Assembly (NCBI RefSeq): GCF_002973535.1
Contig: NZ_PVEP01000001.1
Span: 744,001 to 808,000 of the forward strand
Source: Albidovulum denitrificans
GTDB lineage: Bacteria; Pseudomonadota; Alphaproteobacteria; Rhodobacterales; Rhodobacteraceae
Reading direction: 5' to 3'
DNA: 64,000 nt
Shown here: positions 34,772 through 43,771 of the stretch, one piece after another
Layout: each line of letters starts with the position of its first letter
Numbering within the stretch: position 1 is the stretch's first letter
The notes under the pieces: model-generated
What the model was told of the DNA's origin: nothing
Database searches by the model: none
The model's input: only the letters and a program-made list of their open reading frames with translations
Translations under genes and position numbers: made by a program

Positions 34772-36064
34772 CTAGTCCGCAAACGGATCGGTGACGAGGA
34801 TCGTGTCATCCCGTTCCGGGCTGGTCGACAGCATCGCGACCGGGCACTGGATCAATTCCTCGATCCGGCGGACATACTTCACCGCGGCGCCCGGCAGGTC
34901 GTTCCACGACCGCGCGCCCTGGGTGCTTTCGGCCCAGCCCTCAAGCTCTTCATAGATCGGTTTCGCCCTGGCCTGAAGCGCGGCCTGGGTCGGCAGGTAG
35001 TCATAGCGCTGGCCGTCCACGTCATAGGCGACGCAGATCTTCAGCGTTTCGAACCCGTCCAGCACGTCAAGCTTGGTCAGCGCGATGCCCTTCATGCCGG
35101 AAATCGCGCAGGTCTGGCGCACCAGCACCGCGTCGAACCAGCCGCAGCGGCGCTTGCGCCCCGTGACGGTACCGAACTCATGCCCGCGCGTGCCAAGCCG
35201 TTCGCCATCGGCGTCGTCAAGCTCGGTCGGGAACGGGCCTTCACCGACACGGGTCGTGTAGGCCTTGACGATGCCAAGCGAGTAATCGACCGCGTTCGGC
35301 CCCATGCCGACGCCCGTCGCCGCCTGCCCCGCGATCACGTTGGAGGAGGTCACGAAGGGATAGGTGCCGAAGTCGATATCGAGAAGGCTGCCCTGCGCGC
35401 CTTCGAAAAGGATACGCTTGCCCGCGCGGCGCAGCTCCCCCAGCACCTTCCAGACGGGGGCCGCGTATTTCAGGATCTCGGGCGCGATGGCGCGAAGCTC
35501 GGCCAGGATCGCGTCGCGGTCGATCGGCTCGATCCCCAGACCGGAGCGCAGCGCGTTGTGATGGACCAGCGCCCGGTCGACACGCAGTTCCAGCGTGTCG
35601 GCATCGGCAAGGTCCGCGACGCGGATCACCCGGCGGCCGACCTTGTCCTCATAGCACGGCCCGATGCCGCGCCCGGTGGTGCCGATCTTGGCCACACTCG
35701 CCTGCGCTTCACGCGCGCGGTCAAGCTCGCCGTGGAAGGGCATGATAAGGGGGGTGTTTTCGGCGATCATCAGCGTCTTTGGCGTGATCTCCACGCCTTG
35801 CGCGCGGATCGCGGCGATCTCCTTGACCAGATGCCAGGGGTCGAGGACGACGCCATTGCCGATGACGGAAAGCTTGCCGCCCCGCACCACGCCCGAAGGC
35901 AGCGCGTTCAGCTTGTAGACCTTGTTGCCGATGACCAGCGTATGGCCCGCATTATGCCCGCCCTGAAACCGCGCGATGACATCGGCGCGTTCCGAGAGCC
36001 AGTCGACGATCTTGCCCTTGCCCTCGTCCCCCCACTGGGCGCCCACAACCACGACATTGGCCAT
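34772..36064 (-). CDS. purA: Adenylosuccinate synthetase PurA
   Basis: A GTP-dependent enzyme converting IMP and aspartate to adenylosuccinate in AMP synthesis. The 430-residue product begins [23 protein letters not shown] (catalytic Asp and P-loop). It contains [13 protein letters not shown] around 32-44 (catalytic His), [25 protein letters not shown] around 128-152, and the GTP-binding TKLDVLDGF around 330-338. Length and motifs are complete. It is the first gene of a probable operon with the oxidoreductase and DUF2842, and is divergent from an EamA gene. Confidence 0.97.
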   Translation of the reverse strand: MANVVVVGAQWGDEGKGKIVDWLSERADVIARFQGGHNAGHTLVIGNKVYKLNALPSGVVRGGKLSVIGNGVVLDPWHLVKEIAAIRAQGVEITPKTLMIAENTPLIMPFHGELDRAREAQASVAKIGTTGRGIGPCYEDKVGRRVIRVADLADADTLELRVDRALVHHNALRSGLGIEPIDRDAILAELRAIAPEILKYAAPVWKVLGELRRAGKRILFEGAQGSLLDIDFGTYPFVTSSNVIAGQAATGVGMGPNAVDYSLGIVKAYTTRVGEGPFPTELDDADGERLGTRGHEFGTVTGRKRRCGWFDAVLVRQTCAISGMKGIALTKLDVLDGFETLKICVAYDVDGQRYDYLPTQAALQARAKPIYEELEGWAESTQGARSWNDLPGAAVKYVRRIEELIQCPVAMLSTSPERDDTILVTDPFAD

Positions 36065-36178
36065 CCGTCCTGCTCCTTATGCGGCAAACGGGGCCGGTAT
36101 AGCGGCACGCCGGACGGGAGGAAACCGGATTTTCGCGGGTGGGGGGATGGCACGTCGCGGAAGCCTTGCCATCAGTCA

Positions 36179-36194
36179 ATGTTAGCGCTAACTG
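36179..36194 (+). promoter_or_regulatory. Perfect palindrome GTTAGCGCTAAC, possible LacI-family operator
   Basis: ATGTTAGCGCTAACTG contains a 12-base perfect palindrome with a central CG at 36181-36192. It ends eight bases before the start codon of the EamA gene. LacI/GalR-family operators have this form. Bound repressor would block expression of the transporter. Confidence 0.5.
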
Positions 36195-36200
36195 ACCCTC

Positions 36201-37073
36201 ATGCAGCCCACCTCTCCCCTGCCCGGCATCGGCCTGCGGCTTTTGGCGACCCTTCTGATGACGGCCATGTCGGCGGCGGTTCATGCGGTGGCGGACCGGG
36301 TGCCGGTGGGGCAGATCATCTTCTGGCGGTCGGCCGTCGCATTGCTGCCGATCTGCCTTTACGCGGCGCAGCGCGGGCCGTTTCCGGCGGCCCTTCGCAC
36401 AGGCAACGCGCGCGCGCATGTCCTGCGCAGCCTGTTCGGCGCGCTGTCGATGGCGCTTTCCTTCCTGTCGCTTGCCTATCTGCCGGTCGCGACGGCACAG
36501 GGGCTGGCCTATCTCGCCCCCGTCCTCACCCTGCCCTTCGCGGCGCTGATGCTGGGAGAGCGGCTGCACAAGGGTATCGTGCTGCCGGTCCTGCTGGGCC
36601 TCGCCGGGGTCGGCCTGATCTTCGGCGCCGCCATGGCGGTGCCGGGCGAAGGTGCCGCCATCGGCGTTGCGGCCGCGCTTGGCTATGCGGTCACCATGGC
36701 CTTCGTAAGGGTCCATATCAAATCCATGACCGGCACCGAAAGCGCCGCCGCCATCGCCTTTTACTTCGCGCTGACCTCGACCCTTGTCGGGCTGGCGACA
36801 TGGCCCTTCGGCTGGGTCGCGCCCGACGGTGTCACGCTTCTGTGGCTGATCCTTGCCGGGCTTCTGGGCGGGTTGGGCCATATCGCCGCGACCGAGGCGA
36901 CGGCACGGGCGCCGATCTCGGTCCTGGCGGCCTTCGACTATACCGGGCTGATCTGGGCGCTTGGCTTCGACATCCTGCTGTTCGGCCTCTGGCCCGGCGG
37001 CGCGGACCTGGCGGGCGCCGCCCTGATCCTTGCCGCCGCACTCTGGGTCACGCGCCCGGCCCGCGCGGCGTGA
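36201..37073 (+). CDS. EamA/DMT-family transporter
   Basis: A 290-residue inner membrane protein with about ten helices in two EamA repeats. Repeat ends are LPVATAQGLAYLAPVLTLPFAALMLGERLHKG around 94-125 and RAPISVLAAFDYTGLIWALGFDILLFGLWPGG around 237-268. The substrate is unknown. There is no obvious Shine-Dalgarno sequence; instead a palindromic operator-like site lies directly upstream, so translation may be leaderless or the start may differ. It is divergent from purA. Confidence 0.9.
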   Translation: MQPTSPLPGIGLRLLATLLMTAMSAAVHAVADRVPVGQIIFWRSAVALLPICLYAAQRGPFPAALRTGNARAHVLRSLFGALSMALSFLSLAYLPVATAQGLAYLAPVLTLPFAALMLGERLHKGIVLPVLLGLAGVGLIFGAAMAVPGEGAAIGVAAALGYAVTMAFVRVHIKSMTGTESAAAIAFYFALTSTLVGLATWPFGWVAPDGVTLLWLILAGLLGGLGHIAATEATARAPISVLAAFDYTGLIWALGFDILLFGLWPGGADLAGAALILAAALWVTRPARAA

Positions 37074-37205
37074 GGGGCGGGACGGCCCTGTCCCTATAGC
37101 GTTTCAGCGCCGTCCGACCGCGCCCCGACCGGCGCATGGCGCGCGCCTCGGGCAAATCCCCCATCAGGGGCTTTCGACGGTCCGGTGATCGGGAAAGGTA
37201 AGAAG

Positions 37206-37292
37206 TGGTGCGGTTGAGAAGACTCGAACTTCCACGGGGGTTAGCCCACAGCGACCTCAACGCTGCGCGTCTACCAATTCCGCCACAACCGC
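37206..37292 (-). tRNA. tRNA-Leu (anticodon GAG)
   Basis: On the minus strand the acceptor stem GCGGTTG pairs with CAACCGC. The anticodon stem CAGCG/CGCTG encloses the loop TTGAGGT, giving anticodon GAG. The T arm carries TTCGAGT, and a long variable arm (TGTGGGCTAACCCCCGTGG region) marks it as class II. The 3' CCA is encoded. The length of 87 bases including CCA is typical for tRNA-Leu. Confidence 0.97.
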
Positions 37293-37405
37293 ACCGGGCC
37301 CGAAGGATACCCTCGGGCGAGGTGGGCGCTTCTTAGCCAAAGCCTTCGGCGATGTGAAGGGGGATTTTCGGCCCGGCCGCAAAAAGACGCGCCGCGCGGA
37401 ACGGG

Positions 37406-37426
37406 GGCCGCCCCTGGGGGGCGGCC
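37406..37426 (-). terminator. Strong GC hairpin downstream of the peptidoglycan-binding-like gene
   Basis: GGCCGCCCC pairs exactly with GGGGCGGCC around a 3-base loop, 20 bases beyond the 37446 gene's stop on the minus strand. There is no T-run directly after, so this is a termination or RNA-stabilising hairpin by position only. Confidence 0.4.
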
Positions 37427-37445
37427 TGCCCTTGTCAGGCGGCCA

Positions 37446-38804
37446 TCACTCGGCGGTGCCGGTCGCCGCGTCGCCCGCGGGCGCAGGCACCTGGAAGGTC
37501 GGCAGCGCGGCCTTGACCGGGGGGGCGGCGGCTTCGTCGTCGCGCCCGGTGATGGCATAGGCGGCCTTGCGGACAAGCGCCATGCGCTCCGGCTGGCCCG
37601 GCGCGAAGACCGGGGTTGCGCCCTTTTCGGCGGCGCCGATGGCCATGCCGTACCAGTCGAAGGCCAGATCGGTGCGCTGGGTGGCGCCATAGCCCTGCGA
37701 CAGGTGATGGCCCAGAAGCTCACCGTACCCCGCCTCGCCCAGCGCGGTCAGGATCAGGGCCGAGCCGACGGCCACGTCCATGTTGTCCTGCGCATAGCCG
37801 ACCGAAAGGCAGATCTTCGCCGTCGCGGCCAGTTGCGCGGGCGACATGCCGGTGGAAAGCGCGAAGTTGCGGGTTTCGGCCAGCACATCGGTGGCCGGTT
37901 GCAGCGACAGTGCCGCCACCTCGGCCTTCATCGCCGGGGCAAAGCCTGCGCATTGCTCGGCGATCTGGGCCGGTGTGGTGCCGGGGACCTGGGCGGCCAT
38001 CTCCTCACCCGTGGCGATGGCGTAGCTGCGGGCCAGGCAGAACTGCTCACCCAGCGCCGCCGACGGGTCGGTCATGTTGGCCACCGTCGTGTAGCCGCCA
38101 TTCGTCGTCGTCATCATCGCGACCTTGTTGCAGGTCGAGGCGAGCGAGACCTGCGTCGCGCCTGCGCTGCCTAGGAAGGTCGGCAAGCCGCCATTGGCCG
38201 GGTCCGCCGCCGGGGCGGTCGCGGCGATAACCGGGGCCGCCTCGGGCGCGAGCGCCGCGGGCGGCTCTGCGACCAGCGCCATCTGGCCCTGCTGCGGGAC
38301 CGCCGGAACGGTGATGCCCGCCGCTTCGTCCCGCCAGGTCACCAGAAGGCCGCGCAGGCCCATCGGGTTCGCCGCCGCCTGCTGCATCGTCACCGCCCCG
38401 CCCGCGATGGCGCGGTGGTAGGACCCGATGAGGTGGGTGCGTTCATATTCCGTCAGCTGCCCCGTCGGCGTATAGCCCAGCGTCAGCTGATAGTCAGAAA
38501 TCCCGGCCCGCGACTGGCGCCCCAGCACCCCGTCCGGCGTGCCGACCGGATAGCCGAAATAGTTCAGCGCCACCTGCACCTCGCGGTTGGCCTCGCGCTG
38601 CGCGCTGGACAGGCCGGTGCGCTTGGTGGTGCGCCGGACCGTCGTCGTGCGCTTGTTCTTGTTGGCCTCGTTCACGATGATGCCGCCGATGATCCCGCCG
38701 ACGACCCCGCCGACCAGCCCGTCGGCATCCGCCATCGCCGGGGCCGCCTGGCCAAGCATCAGCGCGGCGACCACGCAGCCCTTCGCAAGTGAATGTTTCC
38801 TCAT
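37446..38804 (-). CDS. Exported protein with peptidoglycan-binding-like domain and glycine zipper
   Basis: A 452-residue exported protein. The signal peptide is MRKHSLAKGCVVAALMLGQAAPAMA. A glycine-zipper segment, GLVGGVVGGIIGGIIV (about 29-44), is a membrane-inserting or oligomerising motif. A peptidoglycan_binding_1-like helix bundle follows, REVQVALNYFGYPVGTPDGVLGRQSRAGISDYQLTLG, around 74-110. The C-terminal 220 residues are Ala-rich and helical with scattered cysteines (STCNKVA, EQFCLARSY, EQCAGFAP, AKICLSVG), suggesting disulfides. Function is unknown, probably at the cell wall. It is transcribed toward the tRNA gene. Confidence 0.85.
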   Translation of the reverse strand: MRKHSLAKGCVVAALMLGQAAPAMADADGLVGGVVGGIIGGIIVNEANKNKRTTTVRRTTKRTGLSSAQREANREVQVALNYFGYPVGTPDGVLGRQSRAGISDYQLTLGYTPTGQLTEYERTHLIGSYHRAIAGGAVTMQQAAANPMGLRGLLVTWRDEAAGITVPAVPQQGQMALVAEPPAALAPEAAPVIAATAPAADPANGGLPTFLGSAGATQVSLASTCNKVAMMTTTNGGYTTVANMTDPSAALGEQFCLARSYAIATGEEMAAQVPGTTPAQIAEQCAGFAPAMKAEVAALSLQPATDVLAETRNFALSTGMSPAQLAATAKICLSVGYAQDNMDVAVGSALILTALGEAGYGELLGHHLSQGYGATQRTDLAFDWYGMAIGAAEKGATPVFAPGQPERMALVRKAAYAITGRDDEAAAPPVKAALPTFQVPAPAGDAATGTAE

Positions 38805-38940
38805 GGACCTAGTCCTTCCCTCGTTATCAATTCCGTCGCCCGGCCGAACGGCATCGGCCGGTCAATCGCGGCGTCCCAATGACGCCAGTCTGGCCGAGGT
38901 CCGGGATTCGGGCAATCACGCATTCGCGAAACAATCGTTT

Positions 38941-39192
38941 TCAACGGGTTACGGCCGCGAGACGATCCTTGCGGTAGAGCGCGCGGTTCATCTGCGCGCT
39001 GGGGGCGATCTTGCGATAGGCGGCGCGGTTCATCTGCGCGATGGCCACGGGCGGGCGCGGGCTGTCATAGCTGGCGCGGTTCATCTGGGCATGGGGCGCG
39101 GGCGTCGTACTTTCCGCCGCCATCAGGAACGAGGCGAGCAGCAGGCCCGAGCACAAGGCGATCGACAGCGAGGCGATCTTGTAAGCGGACAT
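38941..39192 (-). CDS. Small exported protein with three AQMNRAxY repeats
   Basis: An 83-residue protein of a kind I do not recognise. Residues 1-26 are a signal peptide or anchor (MSAYKIASLSIALCSGLLLASFLMAAE). The remaining 57 residues are almost entirely three repeats: AQMNRASY (35-42), AQMNRAAY (52-59) and AQMNRALY (66-73), with basic RK after the last two. The repeat is visible in DNA as GCGCGGTTCATCTG recurring three times. The ribosome-binding site CGGAGA lies eight bases before ATG at 39192, supporting a real gene. It is divergent from lipB and lies upstream of the peptidoglycan-binding-like gene on the same strand (136-bp gap). Confidence 0.75.
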   Translation of the reverse strand: MSAYKIASLSIALCSGLLLASFLMAAESTTPAPHAQMNRASYDSPRPPVAIAQMNRAAYRKIAPSAQMNRALYRKDRLAAVTR

Positions 39193-39419
39193 GGTGAAAT
39201 CTCCGAAATGGGAATGACGCGGCCGGGGACCGGCGGCGCGGGATGAAAAACGTGGCGTCTGAATGGCGGCGATGATGCGCCCGGCGGGGCTGCCGCGCCA
39301 GTCGGGAATTCCAGCCCGTCCCTTTGTGGACAGGCCCCGGCCCTTCCCGGCCACGCCCCTTCCCAGCCGCGCCCCGGATCGCTATGTCGGGCGCGGGAGC
39401 AAGAGAAGGGACCCCGCCC

Positions 39420-40073
39420 GTGGTTGAATGGACCCACCTGCCCGGCCTGTCGGAGTATGAGGCCACGCTTGCCGCGATGGAGGCGCGCGTGGCGGCGATT
39501 TCGGCGGGAACGGCGGATGAGGCGGTCTGGCTTCTTGAACACCCGCCGCTTTACACCGCCGGGACCTCGGCCCGGCCCGGGGACCTGACCGATCCGGGCC
39601 GTTTTCCGGTCTTCACCGCCGGGCGCGGCGGGCAATACACCTATCACGGGCCGGGGCAGCGCGTGGCCTATGTGATGCTTGACCTCAACCGGCGCGGCTG
39701 CGACGTGCGACGCTTTGTCGCGCAGCTTGAGGCCTGGATCATCGCCGCGCTGGCAGGGTTCAACGTGACCGGCGAGATTCGCGACGGACGGGTCGGCGTC
39801 TGGGTGCGCCGCCCCGACAAGCCCCCCCTGCCCGACGGCACGCTACGCGAGGACAAGATCGCCGCCATCGGCGTAAAGTTGCGCCGCTGGGTCAGCTTTC
39901 ATGGGGTTTCGGTCAACCTCGACCCCGATCTGGACCATTTCGGGGGAATCGTTCCCTGCGGCATCCGCGACCACGGCGTCACCAGCCTTGTCGATCTCGG
40001 CCTGCCGGTGACGATGGACGATCTGGACCTTGCCCTGAAGCGCAGCTTCGACAGGGTTTTCCCCACCGCCTGA
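39420..40073 (+). CDS. lipB: Octanoyltransferase LipB
   Basis: Transfers octanoyl groups from acyl carrier protein to lipoyl domains, the first step of lipoate synthesis. The 217-residue product contains [16 protein letters not shown] around 36-51 and [22 protein letters not shown] around 68-89. [22 protein letters not shown] around 143-164 holds the catalytic lysine, and IVPCGI around 173-178 holds the catalytic cysteine. GTG at 39420 is preferred because AGAAGGG lies nine bases upstream and [10 protein letters not shown] matches the family start. ATG at 39384 is an alternative. It is divergent from the small repeat-protein gene. Confidence 0.94.
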   Translation: MVEWTHLPGLSEYEATLAAMEARVAAISAGTADEAVWLLEHPPLYTAGTSARPGDLTDPGRFPVFTAGRGGQYTYHGPGQRVAYVMLDLNRRGCDVRRFVAQLEAWIIAALAGFNVTGEIRDGRVGVWVRRPDKPPLPDGTLREDKIAAIGVKLRRWVSFHGVSVNLDPDLDHFGGIVPCGIRDHGVTSLVDLGLPVTMDDLDLALKRSFDRVFPTA

Positions 40074-40173
40074 GCGCAGGGCCGCGCGCCCAATCGTGTA
40101 TGGAAATCCCTTTCTGCAAAGGCTAGAAAGGTCCGTGCAGCGCGAACACCAAATACCCTACAAGGAGTAGCGA

Positions 40174-40581
40174 ATGAAACTTGCCATCATCAGCGCCGTG
40201 GCGTGCGTCGCTCTGGCCACCCCGCTTTTCGCCGAAGGCGATGCCGCGAACGGGGAGAAGGAATTCAAGAAGTGCAAGGCCTGCCACATGATCGTGGCCG
40301 ACGACGGCACCGAGATCGTGAAGGGCGGCAAGACCGGCCCGAACCTTTATGGCGTGATCGGCCGCGCGGTCGCCTCGGTCGAGGATTTCAAGTACGGCGA
40401 CGGCATCCTGGCCGTGGGCGCCTCGGGCGCCGTCTGGGATGAGGCGAGCCTTGCGGAATACCTCCTCGACCCGACCGCCTATATCGACACCCATGGCGGC
40501 GAAGGCAAATCCAAGATGACCTTCAAGCTGAAGAAGGGTGGCGAGGACGTCGCGGCCTATCTGGCCTCGGTCGCGCAGTAA
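40174..40581 (+). CDS. cycA: Cytochrome c2-type electron carrier
   Basis: A periplasmic class I cytochrome c of 135 residues that shuttles electrons between the bc1 complex and oxidases or reaction centres. The signal peptide MKLAIISAVACVALATPLFA precedes the haem-binding CKACH (34-38). KTGPNLYGVIGR around 54-65 and KSKMTFKL around 113-120, with the axial methionine, are the cytochrome c2/c550 hallmarks. AAGGAG precedes ATG at 40174. It is followed by a terminator and ctaD. Confidence 0.93.
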   Translation: MKLAIISAVACVALATPLFAEGDAANGEKEFKKCKACHMIVADDGTEIVKGGKTGPNLYGVIGRAVASVEDFKYGDGILAVGASGAVWDEASLAEYLLDPTAYIDTHGGEGKSKMTFKLKKGGEDVAAYLASVAQ

Positions 40582-40602
40582 GCGCCCGTCAAAAACACTG
40601 CC

Positions 40603-40637
40603 GCCGGGGCCGGATTTCCGCGCCCCGGCGCGTTTTC
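40603..40637 (+). terminator. Terminator after cycA
   Basis: GCCGGGGC pairs with GCCCCGGC around an 11-base loop, followed by GCGTTTT. It starts 21 bases after the cycA stop. Confidence 0.65.
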
Positions 40638-40728
40638 CGCGATTGCCCATCGGGGGAGAGCGGACTATTAGACAAAAAGACGCAGCGCGGAGCGATCAGC
40701 CGCAGCGCGCAGGAAACGGGAGAATCAC

Positions 40729-42402
40729 ATGGCCGACGCAGCCGTACATGGCCACGGAGAGCATGACGAGCGGGGCTTTTTCACCCGCTGGTTCATGTCC
40801 ACGAACCACAAGGACATCGGTATCCTCTACCTCTTCACGGCCGCGACCGTAGGCTTCGTCTCGGTCGCCTTCACCGTGTACATGCGGCTGGAGCTGATGC
40901 ACCCCGACGTGCAGTACATGTGCGCCGAAGGGATGCGCCTGTTCGCCGATGCCTCGCAGCCCTGTACGCCGAACGGCCACCTGTGGAACACCATCGTGAC
41001 CGCGCACGGCATCCTGATGATGTTCTTCGTCGTGATTCCCGCGCTTTTCGGCGGTTTCGGCAACTATTTCATGCCGCTGATGATCGGCGCGCCGGACATG
41101 GCCTTCCCGCGCATGAACAACCTTTCCTACTGGCTCTACGTCGCCGGGACCTCGCTTGCCGTCGCCTCGCTTTTCGCGCCGGGCGGCGACAGCCAGACCG
41201 GCTCGGGCGTGGGCTGGGTTCTCTACCCGCCGCTTTCGTCGCGTGAGGCAGGCTGGTCCATGGACCTCGCGCTCTTCGCGGTTCACCTGTCGGGGGCGTC
41301 CTCGATCCTTGGCGCGATCAACATGATCACCACCTTCCTGAACATGCGCGCGCCGGGCATGACGCTGCACAAGGTGCCGCTGTTCGCCTGGTCGATCTTC
41401 GTCACCTCGTGGCTGATCCTGCTGTCGCTGCCGGTTCTGGCGGGCGCGATCACCATGCTCATCACCGACCGCAACTTCGGCACGACCTTCTTCGACCCGG
41501 CCGGTGGCGGTGACCCGATCCTGTACCAGCACATCCTGTGGTTCTTCGGCCACCCGGAAGTCTACATCATCATCATCCCCGGCTTCGGCATCATCAGCCA
41601 TGTCATCGCGACCTTCGCGAAGAAGCCGATCTTCGGTTACCTGCCGATGGTCTATGCGATGGTGGCGATCGGGGTTCTGGGCTTCGTCGTCTGGGCGCAC
41701 CACATGTACACCGTCGGCATGTCGCTGACCCAGCAGTCCTACTTCATGCTGGCGACGATGGTGATCGCGGTGCCCACGGGCATCAAGGTCTTCAGTTGGA
41801 TCGCGACGATGTGGGGCGGCTCGATCGAGTTCAAGACGCCGATGCTCTGGGCCTTTGGCTTCCTCTTCCTCTTCACCGTCGGCGGCGTGACCGGCGTGGT
41901 GCTGAGCCAGGCCCCGGTCGACCGCTTCTATCACGACACCTATTTCGTCGTGGCCCACTTCCACTATGTGATGTCGCTTGGCGCGGTCTTCGCGATCTTC
42001 GCCGGCATCTACTACTGGATCGGCAAGATGAGCGGCCGGCAGTACCCGGAAATGTTGGGCAAGCTGCACTTCTGGATGATGTTCATCGGGTCCAACCTGA
42101 TCTTCTTCCCGCAGCACTTCCTTGGCCGTCAGGGCATGCCGCGCCGCTACATCGACTACCCGGAGGCGTTCGCCTACTGGAACTGGGTCTCCTCGATCGG
42201 CGCCTTCATCTCCTTCGCGTCCTTCGTGTTGTTCATCGGCATCGTCATCTACACGCTGCGCGCGGGCAAGCGCGTGACCGAGAACAACTATTGGAACGAA
42301 TACGCCGACACGCTGGAATGGACCCTGCCCTGCCCGCCGCCGGAGCATACGTTCGAAACGCTGCCCAAGCAGTCGGACTGGGACAAGGGCCACGCCCACT
42401 GA
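40729..42402 (+). CDS. ctaD: Cytochrome c oxidase subunit I (aa3 type)
   Basis: The catalytic haem a/a3-CuB subunit of cytochrome c oxidase, with twelve membrane helices. The 557-residue product contains [39 protein letters not shown] (low-spin haem ligand region), [17 protein letters not shown] (CuB histidine and cross-linked tyrosine), HHMYTVGM (CuB histidines) and [13 protein letters not shown] (haem ligands). The glutamate of HPEVY and the aspartate region of the D-channel near residue 130 are present. Subunits II and III are not in the window. It lies 147 bp after cycA, with its own GGGAGA site, and is followed by a strong terminator. Confidence 0.98.
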   Translation: MADAAVHGHGEHDERGFFTRWFMSTNHKDIGILYLFTAATVGFVSVAFTVYMRLELMHPDVQYMCAEGMRLFADASQPCTPNGHLWNTIVTAHGILMMFFVVIPALFGGFGNYFMPLMIGAPDMAFPRMNNLSYWLYVAGTSLAVASLFAPGGDSQTGSGVGWVLYPPLSSREAGWSMDLALFAVHLSGASSILGAINMITTFLNMRAPGMTLHKVPLFAWSIFVTSWLILLSLPVLAGAITMLITDRNFGTTFFDPAGGGDPILYQHILWFFGHPEVYIIIIPGFGIISHVIATFAKKPIFGYLPMVYAMVAIGVLGFVVWAHHMYTVGMSLTQQSYFMLATMVIAVPTGIKVFSWIATMWGGSIEFKTPMLWAFGFLFLFTVGGVTGVVLSQAPVDRFYHDTYFVVAHFHYVMSLGAVFAIFAGIYYWIGKMSGRQYPEMLGKLHFWMMFIGSNLIFFPQHFLGRQGMPRRYIDYPEAFAYWNWVSSIGAFISFASFVLFIGIVIYTLRAGKRVTENNYWNEYADTLEWTLPCPPPEHTFETLPKQSDWDKGHAH

Positions 42403-42423
42403 GGCACGGCACCTGACCGATAG

Positions 42424-42452
42424 AAGGCCCCGGAGCGATCCGGGGCCTTTTC
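42424..42452 (+). terminator. Intrinsic terminator after ctaD
   Basis: AAGGCCCCGG (42424-42433) pairs exactly with CCGGGGCCTT (42440-42449) around a 6-base loop and runs into TTTT. It lies 22 bases after the ctaD stop. Confidence 0.85.
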
Positions 42453-42526
42453 GTTGCGCGGGACGGCAGGGGTGCGACGCCCCATCGCCCCTTGCCCTGC
42501 GCCCCCACTTGGCCCTACCTGTCGCC

Positions 42527-43015
42527 ATGCCCTATGCGTGGACAGAGACGGGGACGGAAGGGGAGGCCAGGCTGACGCTCTGGCCCTATCGCTCGCTTCC
42601 GGTGAAGGGCTTCGTCACCTTCATCGCAATCACCGCGACGATGCTTCTGGTGCCGCTTCTGGCGCTTCTGGGGACAGTGCTTCTTTGGGGGATCCTGCCC
42701 TTCATCCTGATCGCCGTGGGCGGCGTCTGGTGGGCCTTTCACCGCAACTATCGCGACGGCACGCTGACCGAGGTTCTGACCCTGTCCCCCGCCCGCGTCG
42801 ACCTGCTGCGCCGCGCGCCGGACGGGGCAGAGAAGCACTGGCAGGCCAATCCCTACTGGGTGGCGGTGACACTTTATCCGGCCAAGGGGCCGGTGCCGAA
42901 TTACCTGACCCTGAAGGGCGACGGGCGCGAGGTGGAGCTTGGCGCCTTCCTGACGCCCGAGGAACGCGCCCGACTGGCGAGTGAGTTGCAGGAACGGCTG
43001 GCGCGGCTGCGTTAA
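42527..43015 (+). CDS. DUF2244 membrane protein
   Basis: A 162-residue inner membrane protein with two adjacent helices (FVTFIAITATMLLVPLLALLGTVLLWGILPFILIAVGGVWWAFHRNYRDG, about 30-80). A soluble C-terminal domain follows, LTEVLTLSPARVDLLRR to VELGAFLTPEERARLASELQERL. This matches DUF2244, often encoded beside cytochrome c oxidase genes and of unknown function. ATG at 42527 is preferred over TTG at 42509. Its last four bases overlap the end of the WYL regulator. Confidence 0.87.
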   Translation: MPYAWTETGTEGEARLTLWPYRSLPVKGFVTFIAITATMLLVPLLALLGTVLLWGILPFILIAVGGVWWAFHRNYRDGTLTEVLTLSPARVDLLRRAPDGAEKHWQANPYWVAVTLYPAKGPVPNYLTLKGDGREVELGAFLTPEERARLASELQERLARLR

Positions 43016-43707
43016 CCCCGCCCTCGGCGCGACCTCGTCGCCCGGAACTCCCTAACCAACGCAACCCGGCGCGGACGAAAGCTTTCGCCCGTCAGGTCCA
43101 CCCGGTCGATCTTGTTGACATGGAAGATGCGGAAATCCATCCGCAAACGGCAATGGGCCAGCAGCATCAGCGCATTGTCCGAATAAGACAGGCCCAGCGG
43201 CCAGACCACCCGCTCGCTACGGGCGCCCGAAAGGTCGGTATAGCCGATCCGCAGCGCCTCTTCCGCCCAGCAGGCGTCGCGGATCACTGACAGGTCGATC
43301 CGCGGCGGCACCCGTTCGACGGGGGCAGAGAAGCTGTGCATGATCGCGTGCAGCGCCTGGCGCGACTGCCGTTCCGGCAGGGTCGCGATGATCCGGGCGA
43401 GTGCGGCGCGCCCGGCGCCGACCAGATCCTCCTCCCCGATCCGGCCCAGCGCCTGCACGGCAAGGTGCAGCGCCTCGATCTCAAGCCGCGAGAAGCTTTG
43501 CGGCGGCAGCGCCGGGTCCTCGACCAGCCGGTAACCGACCCCGGCCTCGCCGTCGATCAGCGCCCCGCCCGCGCGCAGCGTGGCGATGTCGCGGTAAAGC
43601 TGGCGCGGTGAAACGCCGGTTTCCCCGGCCAGCCGCGACGCGGTCACCGGCGCGGGCAGCCGCCGCATCGCATCCATCAGCCGCATCAGCCTGTCGGTTC
43701 GCGCCAT
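43012..43707 (-). CDS. YafY-type HTH/WYL-domain transcriptional regulator
   Basis: A probable repressor or activator of 231 residues. The N-terminal DeoR-like helix-turn-helix is ARTDRLMRLMDAMRRLPAPVTASRLAGETGVSPRQLYRDIATLRAGGALI around 2-51. The C-terminal WYL-type domain contains LRIGYTDLSGARSERVVWPLGLSYSDNALMLLAHCRLRMDFRIFHVNKIDRVDLTGE around 150-206. The start MARTDRL at 43707 is chosen by family fit. It is divergent from the GST gene with 64 bp between, and very likely controls it and itself; direct repeats lie just upstream of its start. Confidence 0.9.
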   Translation of the reverse strand: MARTDRLMRLMDAMRRLPAPVTASRLAGETGVSPRQLYRDIATLRAGGALIDGEAGVGYRLVEDPALPPQSFSRLEIEALHLAVQALGRIGEEDLVGAGRAALARIIATLPERQSRQALHAIMHSFSAPVERVPPRIDLSVIRDACWAEEALRIGYTDLSGARSERVVWPLGLSYSDNALMLLAHCRLRMDFRIFHVNKIDRVDLTGESFRPRRVALVREFRATRSRRGRG

Positions 43708-43708
43708 C

Positions 43709-43724
43709 CTGTCACTTTCTGTCA
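43709..43724 (-). promoter_or_regulatory. Direct repeats TGACAG-AAAG-TGACAG between WYL regulator and GST
   Basis: On the minus strand TGACAGAAAGTGACAG places two identical hexamers one helical turn (10 bp) apart. They sit immediately before the regulator start and in the shared divergent promoter region, the expected place for the regulator's own operator. Confidence 0.5.
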
Positions 43725-43771
43725 GCAGCCCCGGTCTAAACCCATAGCATCCAGACATCAGGAGACAAGAC

